Positions 22,476 through 34,014 of a stretch of DNA of 64,000 nucleotides are shown here, in pieces. Both the position numbers and the translations under genes were made by a program. This stretch comes from Anaeramoeba flamelloides (lineage: Eukaryota > Metamonada > Anaeramoebidae), in contig JANTQA010000012.1 in the NCBI GenBank assembly GCA_027625915.1, positions 1,643,001-1,707,000 of the forward strand, written 5' to 3'. Below the pieces are notes generated by a model. The model searched no databases. It was not told the origin of the DNA and saw only the letters and a list, made by a program, of their open reading frames with translations. Position 1 is the first letter of the stretch; the number at the start of each line of letters is the position of its first letter.

Positions 22476-25400
22476 ATTTTCTGTATCGTTCTGGTTTTGA
22501 TTATTTTTTGAAGTCTTTTCTAAACCTAAAAAGAATTCCATTAAATCTTCTTGTTTTGTTGGCGAAAAAAATTTTTGTATTTGTGAATTGATTAAAGCAT
22601 TTTCTAAACCAGTTTCCTTTAACACCTTTAAAAATCTAATACCACCAAGAGTAAAAAATCTTTTAAATTTGACTTTAGGTATGTAAATGATTATAATGTC
22701 TTTAATTAATAAAGTATAAATCAATTGATTTATTAAATTTGTAACTTTTTGAAGAGAGTTAAAATAAAATTCTGGTTTATTAGTTTCCAAATCAATTTCA
22801 TTTGAATAATTATCAAAATTTATATTTTTTTTAGAATATTTTGCAAATATTTTTTGACATTTCTGGCTTGAAAATCTAATTTTACTAGTAATATTGCATA
22901 TATTCCTTAATAGATTTTTATTTTCTTTGATTATTATTTTATTTTCAAGTAAATCAGATGTTTTTCGAATATTTTGCTTTATTCGATGTAAAATTGACCA
23001 GATCTTCCCAGAATTTGTTTCATTTTTAAAATTTTTAATAAAATTGTTGATAATTTTAATTTTCTTTTTTCTTTTTTCAAATTTATCTGGTTCAAAGATC
23101 TTTGATACATGAGATTTCATGACAATAGTTTTTATTCGATCAGCAGTCAACACTCTCTGAATTCTTCTTCTTGGTTTTACAGTTGGAGATTTTAATTTAA
23201 TTTTATTAATTTGTAATTCTTTTTCCTCTTCTTTTTTTGTATTATTCAAATTTTGATTTTCAATTTTTTTATCTTGATCATTATCATTACTGTTCTTATT
23301 GCTTGCATTTTCTGGTATTTGTTCTTTGTTGGGTTCATTTCTTTTATTCTTCAATTTTTCATTACCACTAGCGCTATTGCTATTACTCTTGTTACCATGG
23401 CCACTTTCAGTGCCGTTGTCGGTATCAGTATCGGTATCGGTATCGGTGTCACTTTCACTTTTACTGTTAGTATCGCCCTCAATTTCATTACCAAATAATT
23501 TTTTAATATTTTCTTCTCTAGCGTCTGGATATAATGTATTAATAAATGCTGAAGATTGTAAATTTGAATTTATTACTAAACGAACACTTTTTCTCCAAAC
23601 TCTTTTATTATTATTTTTGTTTTTATTTAATTTATTTAAAATATCATGTGGCAATTCAAATGTTTTATCTTCATCATTATCATTGTCACCATTGTTGTCA
23701 TTTTCCTGGTTTTTGTCCTTGTCATTATCATTGGATTTATTTTTTAAAAGATCTTTTTCAATTTTTTTTTTCCATTTTTCTTCTTCTTTTTTTTCTTTTT
23801 TTTCCCTTATTTTTTTATCATTTTCAATTTTATATAAGGTCTGTTGATGCCTTTTTTTTCTTTTTTGACTCGATTTTCTTTGTTTTTCATTAAATTCATT
23901 TTTACCAAAAATTGCGTCCAATGAATCTATTTCTTCACCCATTGAAAGATCAATAATCTGCTCAAATAATAAATAATTTTCAATCAACATTAAGTTTTTA
24001 TTAATTTCTTCAGAATCTAAAGTAAATAAAAATCTGACTAGTCTATTGAGTATCGCAAAAACTTTTAATAAAAAACAGTAAGGTGTTTCCTTTTGGAAAA
24101 TGGAATTATCGCCAGACATGAATATCTTTGAAAATGCTATTTTACATTCATTAAAATAAGCCAGAGCTTGCTCAGGATTGTTTTGCAAAAACCTCAATTC
24201 AGCCAAATTTAAATAACAATTTAATAATAATAATGGTTCTGAAATAGTTGATGCAATATCTATTGAGTCAAGTGCATGCTCTTCAAGTTTATCTAAACAA
24301 ATTAATTTTTGATTTTGGTGATCTTTAATGTCTTTTAAATAACAATCATAATATTTTTCTTGATTCCCATCATCACCATCACTATCACCGTCGTCGTCAT
24401 CATCATAATCATCGTCATCATCATCACCATCACTTTCCCCTTCACCTTCACGACCCTCTCCCTCGTTATTGTCCTGACTTTTCTCTCCCCTTTTCTCTTG
24501 TTCTTGTTCTTGTTCTTTGCCTTTATCTTTTTCTTTAATTTCACCTTCTCTTTTATTTGTGTCTTTATCTTTCTCCCTACCATTTTCTCTTTCTTTATTT
24601 TGATTGTTAATTTCCCCATTAACTTTTTCAATTGGTAATTTTGCTATGTCATTATAACTATAATTAAAGAATCCAACTAAAGGAAAAGTAAATTCTAATA
24701 AAGTTTCAACTAATCTAGACAAAGCCTTTGCCTTTCTATACATATTACCAGCCTTTTCAAAATAATCAATAGCCTTTAAATAATTTTTAATACAAAGATT
24801 AATTATTTCACCTAAATTATTGAAAGTTTGATGAATATTTTTAGGAATTGGGATCGGATCACCAAATTTAGTTTCTTTCTTAGGATCAAAGCTCAAACTA
24901 ATAGTTAAAGGGAATTGATGAATTGTCTTTGGGGAGCCTAATTTCTGCAAAATCTTTGCCTTTAAATACAAGCATCTACCATTTGAACTTAGATTATCAC
25001 GACGAATAAATTTCAATAAACAGTCAACCCAATAAATGGCATCTGCAAATTGCCCCTTTAAAAAGCTTAATCTGCAGGTAAAATCTACAAAGTGCAAATG
25101 AGTTTTTAATTTTGAAAAATCATTTGTATTTTTTTTGAACAAATAATTCGATATTTTAAATTTCTTAGCAGATTCAAGTCTTTTCAATTCAATTAATGAA
25201 TTCTGAAATCTACTTGAATAGTATTTAAACTTTTTTTGAGAGTGATCACTTTCAATTTCTTCATATTGATTTAATATTTTGGATGCCTCTAATAACCATC
25301 GCTTTTTCAAATAAGCCTTAAATAATAACTCTAAAATTTGTGATACTTTAACTTTGGGCAATTCCATATGCAACAAATCCTCCAATAGACTGATCGATCT

Positions 25401-26083
25401 TTCAATATGCAATCCTTGTAAATATACCTTTGCCAATTTCATTTGTAAGACCAAAAACCTTGAATCTAAAGTTTTACCAGTCAAAGTTGAAAACCTTTCA
25501 TTCTTTTTCATTGTTATTTCCTTTTCTTGAAAATTTTTTAATGGTTTTTCACTATTATCATTATTAAGGTTATTGTTTTTATTTAATTTATCCATCTCAG
25601 AAATATTGATCGTATCATTACTATCGTTATTGTCAAGATCATAATCGTCATCACCATCCTTACCAAACGGGTTTAAATATTCTGCAGCATCTTCTAAATA
25701 CTTTTCAGCGGCCTTAAATTCCCCCTTTTCTAAGAGCATTGAACTTACCACCTCAGAAACAAAAACTATTTCATTAATTTTCGTTTCCTTTTTAAAAATG
25801 TCTAATATTAATAAATAATAGGATAAGGATCTTACAATGTCCTTATTTTCATTACAAATAACTGCCAATTTTCTTAAAAATTGATGAGGCACTTTTTGCT
25901 TTTGCAATTCATATATTTTTAAACAACTTTCAAAAATTGTAATTGCATATTGGTATTTTTGATTTTTTAATAATACATCACCAAAAATCATTAAAATGTT
26001 TATTCCAAATTCACTTAGAATTGGTAGATAACAATTTGTCTTTTTATCACTGAGATCATTTGTTAATATTTTAATTTCATTCA

Positions 26084-26147
<64 letters not shown>

Positions 26148-27443
26148 GTTGTTGTTGTTGTTGTTGTTATTATTGTTTTTTTTTTTTTTTTTTATTAAAT
26201 TATTTAAAATAAATAATTTTTTACCACAACTCATTAAATCTAATATAAATAAACTTTCAAAAAAATATTTTTCTGCCAAAATTTTATCATCTATTTCTTG
26301 ATAATAAAACCCTAAAATAAAAGCAACTTTTGATTTTAAAGCATCATATCTTTTTGCAAGAAAAAAGGAACGATATAATTCTTCAATTTTTTTGATCCTT
26401 TTTTCTTCTTCATTAATTATTTGAATATCATTTAATTTTTCAAATTTAATTAACATACTCTTATCAATATCTTCATCAAAATCATCCTCAAAATCATAGC
26501 TTTGCTCTTTATACTTTTTTTTATTTTTTTTATTTTTTTTATTTTTTTTATTTTTTAGAGGCACCCGATTGACAATAGTTAATGGAGAAATACCAATTAA
26601 ATGTAAATGCAAATTAGCTAATGTTGCTATTTTTATTGCTAATTTTAATTCCATTTTATTTCTTTTTCTCTTTTTTGACCATTTTAAATTCTTTTTCCCT
26701 TTCAACCCCCCTTTCTTGATTCTTTTCTTCTTTTTTTCCCCTTGGGTATTTTTTCCACTTCGTTTTTTATTTTGAATATTTAAAATTTTATCATCATTAT
26801 TTTCATTTTCATTTTCATTTTCATTTTCACTTTCGTTTTCATTTTCACTTTCGCTTTCGCCCCCATTCCCAGTTTCTTCCATCACATTTTTTTCATTTTG
26901 TTGATTATTTTCAATATTTTCTCTTTTCAAATTTTTTTTGTCAGTGATTTTTTCTTTTTTCGTTTTATTAGAAATGATACCCAAATTTTTGAAAATTTCT
27001 TTTTGGTGTTCATCTTTAACTTCAGTACTAAAACCACCACATTTTTTATATAATTTCAAAAATCCAATCATAATATCAAATGATTCTATACTTCTTAACT
27101 TTTTACACAAATGCGATTTTGCCTCGAGCATTAATAATTCAACAAAATTTGAATAAGAAGGTTTAAATTTTTTTAAAATTTTGCCTATTTTATTAACACC
27201 TTTAATACCAATAAAATTACATGATAATCTAAACATTGAAATTGAATGAGTCCAAAATTTTGGTGACATGTTTTTTTTTATTTTTTTTATAAATTTTTTC
27301 AATTTTTTATTTTTTCGTTTTTCATTATATTGCTTAATCTTTCCAAAATATCTTGTAATGCATATTTTCGCCCTCTCGATTTGATTTGTTTGTTTAAAAT
27401 ATGAAAGGTATTCTAAATATAGAAGGCACCATTTATCTGAAAA
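20976..27443 (-). CDS. Very large TPR-like protein, possibly with a degenerate CHAT-like C-terminus
   Basis: One uninterrupted minus-strand exon of more than 2,150 codons. The frame runs upstream of the first in-frame ATG to about 27443, where an acceptor (TATAG) precedes TTTTCAGATAAATGG. The text there (WCLLYLEYLSYFKQ) is clearly coding and has no start codon, so at least one 5' exon is missing. The protein has helical repeats of TPR type over roughly 26500-24100 (for example ILGFYYQEIDDKILAEKYFF, YAITIFESCLKIYELQ, GEFKAAEKYLEDAAEY, NPEQALAYFNECKIAFSK). Between them are poly-Asn runs (22396-22475, 26086-26175), Glu/Asn and Asp/Gly tracts and basic linkers. The C-terminal part includes LQIFPWYQIF followed by RSFSLFH (near 21700), which recalls the CHAT/separase-like fold found at the end of some TPR proteins, such as ciliary CFAP46. 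I see no convincing catalytic His/Cys pair. Function is unknown. Confidence 0.85.
22396..22475 (-). repeat. ATT/AAT microsatellite coding for poly-asparagine
   Basis: A run of about 27 ATT units on the plus strand (AAT on the coding strand) encodes a poly-Asn tract within the TPR protein, followed by a Lys-rich block. It is in frame. A second such tract lies at 26086-26175. Confidence 0.95.
26086..26175 (-). repeat. ATT/GTT microsatellite coding for poly-asparagine
   Basis: ATT units followed by GTT units on the plus strand encode about 30 asparagines using AAT and then AAC codons. The mixture of two synonymous codons suggests two expansion episodes. Confidence 0.95.
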
Positions 27444-28500
27444 CTATAATTTTTTTTTTATTTATTAATTAAAGGATTATTTTTTTTTTTCGAAAAAAAC
27501 GATTTTATGGTGAATTAATGGTTTGAATGAAAAAAAAATTATAATTAGTGATTAATTTGAAATTACAAAAAAATCTTGTAATTAATCATGGTTAATCTTC
27601 TATTTGTTTTTTTTTTTTCTTCTTTTGTCATTTTTTGATTTTCATCTTTTTGAAAATTGTGTTGTTTTTTGAAAAAAATTTTGCTTTTAAAAAGTGGAAA
27701 TCTGTTAACGATCTTTTGGATCTAAACAGCATTGTTTTATTTGATTAGGTTAGATAATGAATCATGAAATAAAATACCAAACAAAATTTTCAAATAAATC
27801 ACTTCTGAAATTATAAAGTCGGTTGGTTGGGTTTGTACTTTTTTTAAAGAAATAAAAAAGATAAATTTAAAAAAATAAAAAAAAAATAACAAAACATAAT
27901 ATTTTCCTAATCAATCTCTCTCGGGGAAACTTAGAAGAACGAGTATTTGATTTATTTTATCATTTTAAGAGTATGTCCTTAATTATGGAAAATAGTTTTG
28001 TTAAAATATGATAAATTAAGGAAATTATTCAAGATATATTAAAAACTTTCATTTCAAGTATTGACTAAAACCAATAAAGACGACGACAAGAAATTTCCAA
28101 AAAAACGTTGTTGGAATTTAATCTCACTATTTGGGAAAAAAAGTGAAACACGATTTTTAATGTTTACTAAAACCTGAAAACATAAAGTGTGTACAAATAG
28201 AAGAAGAAACAAATTAACTTCAAAGAACAATTCATTATATTATTTTCAATTGAATCAACAAAAACAATTTAAATCTTCTTTATATCGGAAAGATTTGAGA
28301 AAGTTGTTTTGGAGATCATAAAAAATAATTTAAACTTTTTCAACAGATTTTTAAGAAGAGATCAATTCAAGAAAAAACCCAGACACCAAAAGATAGTATT
28401 CAAAAAAGTGTTATTCTATTGAGTCCTCTCTTTTGTCTTTACTTTTTTATTTTTTCTTTTATTAATTAATTTTACTTTTGAATTTTTAAAAGATTTGCAA
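27444..28500. other. Interval expected to hold the 5' exon of the TPR gene
   Basis: The TPR gene needs an upstream exon in this roughly 1-kb stretch or beyond it. The best visible minus-strand candidate starts at an ATG near 27633 (MTKEEKKKTNRRL), but its possible donor is out of phase with the acceptors near 27443, so I do not accept it. Otherwise only AT-rich text is seen. Confidence 0.4.
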
Positions 28501-29652
28501 TTAAAAATATTGTTGATCTTTTTTTCTCGAGTTTCGCTTTTTTTCAAAAATGGTAATAAATAATGAAGTGATCTGTAATTTGAAAGATTTTTTATTCCTG
28601 AGCGAAAGTGTCAGGTTAGTATCTCAAAAAAAAAAAAATCATCGAAATGACTTGTGTTTTCTGTTGTTACAATAAAATAAAAAAAACAGAGGAACGAAAG
28701 AAAAAAGATTTGATCTTACAAGCTTTTTTGGACTTGACGTTAATTTTTTTGTGCTATTCAATTCTTGACTTTTATTTTCGCTTTTATTTTCTTTATTTCG
28801 AGGAGTCATAAGTGTCACCAAATCAGAATTTTTCTGTAAATCGATTAAAGATTTTTGTAATTTGGGTTGGTGTTTTGTCACTAAATTTTTTGACCAATTT
28901 AAAAAATCTAGTTCGGTAACGGTCTGAAGACACTTTGAAGAACAAAAAACTGGCTGGGGTGGCAATGATATTTTTGTTCCATTTGCCACAATCTTTGTAG
29001 TTTTTTTGGAATTTCTCCCTTTTTGTTTTTGGTTTGTGGAAAACTTTGAAAGATCAGCCTCGGAATCAGAATCAGAGGCAGAACTAGAATCCGAACACGA
29101 AGAACCTTGTTGGGGCCCAATAAACAAATGCTCAGTTGGGATTTGTGTTTCACTGGAGTCACTACCTTCTTCGTCGCTACTTCCGATTGAGTGGCGCAGA
29201 AGCTTGCTCAGCATTTGGGTAACTTGGCTTTGCTGTTTACTAAGAATCACCACACTTTCGTCGTTATTCGGTATTGTGCTGTCATCAAATTCAGAGCCCC
29301 AATCAGAAAAATCATCATCGTCCTCCTCATCCTCGTCGTCGTTCTCTTCTTCAAACGACAAATTATTTTTTTTTTTTTGTTTGCCCAGACCAAATAAATC
29401 CAGAGCTATTTTTGTTTTGTTGGGCTTTTTTTTTATAATTCTTTTTAGTTTCTTTTTATTATCGCTGTTACAACCAAAAACTGAATTTGGTTCAAGTTCA
29501 CAAACAGACGGCTTTGATGAAATTGGATGTTTATTTTTTCGAATATTATCAGAAGAATTTTCTTCATCATAAAAATCATCAGATGTACTTTCCCCAGATT
29601 CTTGATCTGCAAATTTTTCTAAGACTCCAAGATCAAGTTTGGGTTTGTCCAT
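28501..29652 (-). CDS. Acidic, serine-rich protein of unknown function, two exons
   Basis: Exon 1 is 29652-28720 (311 codons), starting MDKPKLDLGVLEKFADQ. It carries an Asp/Glu block (EENDDEDEEDDDDF, followed by SDWGSEFDD) and Ser/Asp/Glu-rich stretches that resemble casein-kinase-2 sites (SSDEEGSDSSE; SDSSSASDSDSE). A less disordered part near the C-terminus reads LDFLNWSKNLVTKHQPKL. A strong donor, GTAAGA, follows AAGCTT. Reading on past it gives low-quality sequence, which supports splicing there. The acceptor is less certain: TTACAG at 28573-28578 gives a 147-nt intron and a 23-residue last exon (ITSLFITIF...) ending at 28501, while CGCTCAG at about 28601 would give an almost immediate stop. 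No domain family is recognised. The composition would suit a nuclear phosphoprotein, but that is only inference. Confidence 0.7.
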
Positions 29653-32147
29653 TATTTGATTGTGTTTTGGTTTTTTTTTGAAAAACAGAGAATAATTAAA
29701 ATGTTTCTTTTTAAAAATTAATTAGGAAAAATGATTTAGAGCTTCTAAATTTAAAAAAATGTTTAATTGGTGGTTTGTTTCAAGATAAAAAAGAATCACA
29801 TTTTAATAAATGACACATTTGGAAAAATCATTTTTAACAGAATAAAAAAACAAATTAATTGAAAATTTATTAAGGGAGAAAGTACATTTTATAAATTTTG
29901 AGTACCTTCATTTGTGTGAAACTGAATTCTTCAAATCATTTCATTTCTTAAATACATTAACATTTTGTTAAATTCGGAAGTGGAAGATATCCATAGTATA
30001 ATATATATTCAAATCAATTAAAAAAAATGGAAATCATTAAAAACATTGCAAAATTGATCAAGAAATAATAAATAAAAATCATTTATTTCTTGATCTTATC
30101 TATAACATTTGATTTAATTACTTCTTTTTTATGAAGTTTTATTTTTAATTCATCATGGAAATACTTTTGTTTGAAAAATTTTTGATTAACAAATTACTTC
30201 TTATTTGTGAAGAATTTCTAAAATGTATTTTAAAATCCTATTTTCATTTAATTCATCTAATTCCAGTTTTGGTTCAGAAAATATGATATTTTTTGAATAT
30301 ACAAACTTAGAAATAAAGATTAATTGGACGAGTTTGTTTGATTTTGAAATTATTTTTTTTCTATTAAAATGGAAAACTGACAATAATTCTGAATCTTTCT
30401 TGAAAAATTTTATCTCTTATTTTTCTTTTTCTTTGGGTTGAACTTAATGTAACTTTTTTTTTTTTTCAGAGAATTTAAAATCCATCCTTTAATCTTTGGC
30501 ACATTATTCTGAGTTTTAAACTTGGTTTGATAAAACTATTTGAAAAAAAGTATTTTAAAAGCAAATTTATAACAAGATCTATTGTAAAACAATAATAAAT
30601 AGTAATTCGGTGACAAGAAATATAAGATGATGAATTGTTTAGATTCATTCAAATAAAGAAGATAAAGTAAATAAATCTTGGAAAATTGACTTTGATTGAT
30701 TTTTTGTTTGTTTTTTCATTTCTTGATTTCAGACAATTTATTTGAAAAAGAAGTTTTTCTTGTTTGGCCTTGAAAAAGATAAGATTTATTGAAAATACAC
30801 ATCTTTTCTGGTATATTTTTTTGGTTTGTACTTTGATTAATTTCGCTCATTCCCAATAACATATTTCAAGATCCAAATTCGAATGTAATAAAACCCAAAA
30901 TTTTAATAAAAAAAATTAACCAAAAATTGAAAAATTTAAGATTCAACTCTGAATTACTTTGGTTTCTTTTCACAAGTAGAACTAGAGCAGTGAATGGTAT
31001 TTTGGTTTCAAAGTTTCAATATATAAGGGCACTCAAAAAATGTTTTTCAGTAAGATTTTCACAATTAAAATTTTTCAATATCATAAAATCTACTAATACC
31101 TTCAGGACCATCTTATATTTATGTTCTATGAGAACACAAATCCAATACATCCAATAGAAAAAAATAATTTAAAAGATTCTATATTGAAGATAAATCAAAA
31201 TATTACATGATTTTAGATTTTATTCTGTGAAACTAAAAAACTTTTATAAATGGAAACATTTTTACTGAAATTCGTGAATAAAAAAAAGTAAATTTAAAGC
31301 AGTTTTTTACTTCGGGCTTTGTTTCGTTTGTACTTTATCTAAAAGAATATTTATACACTTACCACCAACTCTAGAATACTTTAAAATGAATTCTTAATCC
31401 CCATATATAAGAGTATTTTCATTTTCCAGGTAAATTGCAAATTAGAGATTCCATTATAGTAATGGTTTTGCTTCCAAATTAACAATTTTCCAAAAAACAA
31501 GATTTCTTGCCTGAACATTTTATAAAATTATTTAAAGCATTGATATTCATCAAAGTAATATTTACAGCCATTAATAAAACAGGTGAACCACCAAAACTAT
31601 GATATTATAAATTATTTCTGATAAGAATTTAATAGGTAAACATTGGGTATTTTTCTTTGGGATAAAATAAAGAATAATTATGTAGATTACTCACTGAAAA
31701 AAGAAAAAAAAAAAAATAATTAAAACTTCAAAACTTGTGTTATTTCTATATGTATTCAAGGAATATATTGCATTCAACAATCGTATTTTGTAAAATTACA
31801 CTTCTTTTGGTTAAAAAAAATCGAATAACAAAAAAAAATTCGAAGGGATTTCAAAGAAAAAAAATATAATCTAAAAAAAAATAATCATAAAGATTTCAAT
31901 TACCAAATTTCGAATAAAAAAAATTAAATTCTTTTCTTTTTTTATATTGAAGTGTTTAAATTTGAAAATTTTCAAACATATTGTTTTTATTTTTTCAATC
32001 CAAAATCATTTTAATCCATTTTAATTTAATTTTTTATTTATTTTAAAACCCTTAATATTTAGCAAAGTAAGGGTTTTAGTTGATTCTTTGAGCCCAAAAA
32101 ATTCATATGAGAAATGAAAAAAATATAAAAAACAATTTGGATCTTAA
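29653..32147. other. Intergenic interval without recognised features
   Basis: About 2.5 kb of AT-rich sequence. Open frames at 30201-30441 occur on both strands over the same bases and lack coding texture; one at 30927-31157 has no motif. I see no repeat shared with the rest of the window until the TTAA site at 32144. Confidence 0.5.
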
Positions 32148-32888
32148 GGGATTAGCATCTACGAAAGAGAAGCCTACAATCAAAGTATGTTGTTATTGGA
32201 CCTAATCACATTAGTGCTACATGAACAAATGTCTCTAAAAATCAATTAGTCAAGAAGTACTATTTGTTTATCTCATCAATTAAAAATGATCTATGTATTA
32301 GTAAAAAATCGACAATTTCAGAAAAAAATCTGTATTTCGCCATAAATTTCAAGGTTGAATTATCAATATTCAGACTCCAAAGTTGTAAAATATATTTCTT
32401 TAATTTATGGCGAAATGTAGATTAGTTGTGAAAAAATTCTTTTTTTTTTAAAATCAAATAATTAACGAATGAATTTTTTGACCAATTATTTCAGAAATAT
32501 TGTATATATATTGATGTTACAATTAGCTTTATCAAAAAGGAATCTAAACTAATCAGTTTTTGTGCTTTTATGTTGATGATTATTGAGTAAATCTTGAAAT
32601 TCAAAAATTTGTTAAAATAGTTACTTTTGGAAGTTCTAAATGTCAATTATTAAAATACTGGAATACTATTATTGGAGTTTCAATTTTTAGATTTGGAAAA
32701 GGAATCAAAAAAAAAAAAATCCCAAAAATGAAATTTTTAACGTGATCATTAGTAAAAAATGTAATAATTTATTGTTTAATAGGATTTAAAATAGATTTTT
32801 TTGAGCTATTTGAGTTATGGCACAATATCATTTACACCCAATTACAACACACTTTGATTATAGTGAAATCTATGATGACGCTAATACC
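32148..32888 (+). mobile_element. 745-bp TTAA-flanked element (family TTAA745), copy 1
   Basis: Bounded by TTAA at 32144-32147 and 32889-32892. The left end GGGATTAGCATCTACGAAAG and the reverse complement of the right end (GGTATTAGCGTCATCATAG) are inverted repeats that continue through AATCAAAGTATGTTGTTATT for about 75 bp. It matches 44751-45501 along its whole length and the mosaics near 13.4 and 16 kb. It is non-coding. The TTAA target is typical of piggyBac-type insertion, but the GG... ends are not the canonical piggyBac CCC, so the superfamily is open. Confidence 0.88.
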
Positions 32889-32892
32889 TTAA

Positions 32893-33441
32893 GGTTTACA
32901 ATCCCTGAAATTTGAAAAAAAGATTATCTTGAATTGGGTGTAGTGACTTGTTAATTTGGTTCTTATCTGATCGATCTTGGACTTGGTATGAGTTTTAAAA
33001 GTGGTTCAAAATGGCAATTTTTGACAATTTATTTTTTTTTTTTCCTGAATCAGAAATGAAGAGTATAAGGTTAATTGACTGGAACTTAATTTATAATAAA
33101 ATGTGAAGTTTTCGTTTCAAATTTTTAATTATGTTGAGGTTTTATTTGGTACTTTTAAAAAACAATTTTTTTTCATTAAGTTAATTGATAAAAAAGTATT
33201 TAAAAATTTTCTTCCACAACCCAAAAATGTAAATTTATTCTTTATCATCTAGCAATCTATTAATCTTAGACTCTTCAATTCGGATTTCGGAAAAAAAAAA
33301 ATACATCATCAAAAATTTCCTTAATGAACCACTCTTAAAACCAAAAACAAGAACAAGATCGATCAGTCTAAGAATCAAATTAACAAGTCACTACACCCAA
33401 TTCAAGATAATCTTTTTTTCAAATTTCAGGGATTGTAAACC
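32893..33441 (+). mobile_element. 549-bp TTAA-flanked element (family TTAA549)
   Basis: This lies between the TTAA at 32889-32892, shared with the preceding element, and a TTAA at 33442-33445. Its terminal inverted repeats are about 100 bp long and almost identical: both begin GGTTTACAATCCCTGAAATT and run through GAATTGGGTGTAGTGACTTG to GATCGATCTTG. The middle is non-coding. The near-perfect arms suggest recent activity or maintenance by gene conversion. Partial relatives are seen at 13260-13345 and 15915-15950. Confidence 0.9.
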
Positions 33442-34014
33442 TTAAAAAATGCCAAAGAGGATAACTTCAGACTGATACAGTTATATTAGAATAAAAATTC
33501 ACAACCATTCAGATTGGTAATTGGTTATCGCTATTTGATACTTTTTTCTGAAAATCCCTGTTTTTTATTGTTGATTTTTGGAGATCAATCATTATATCAC
33601 ATATTCAATTCTTACTAATTAGTATTTGGCGCTAAAGAAAAATTTCAAAAAAAGTTTTTTCCAGTTTTGAAAATATTTTTTCACTTGGTTGATTCGACCC
33701 TTTAATTTAAAAAAATGAAAAAATGTTCAATTTAATGTCCTTTAAACCGTAAATTTGGAGTGTATTTAAACTTTAATTTTAAAATTGACAGAGTAAACTC
33801 CTTATAAAGTCTCATTTTTAAAATATTTTAAAGATAATTTTTTGAAAAGAACAATTATTAAATTGTGTTTTAATTAAATTAACAATCTTTTTTTCTCAAC
33901 CAAGATTAAAATCCTAATATTTGCCAAATGAAAATTAAAAGTTCCTCTAGAGTAAACTGTAATATTAATCCACAGATTGAAGTGATTCAATTTCAAAATT
34001 ATTCCTAACAAAAA

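Noticed and set aside
22279-22476. Plus-strand frame ending in a long leucine run
   Set aside because: It is the complement of the poly-asparagine microsatellite, not a membrane protein.
23299-23847. Plus-strand open frames of 81-182 codons inside the TPR gene
   Set aside because: They are antisense shadows of low-complexity coding sequence in the large minus-strand exon and show only Leu/Ser/Phe runs.
27570-27640. Possible first exon of the TPR gene (MTKEEKKKTNRRL)
   Set aside because: The only nearby donor leaves a phase that does not match either acceptor near 27443.
29006-29572. 188-codon plus-strand frame with serine runs
   Set aside because: It is antisense to the acidic minus-strand gene, whose Asp/Glu codons read as serine-like runs on the other strand.
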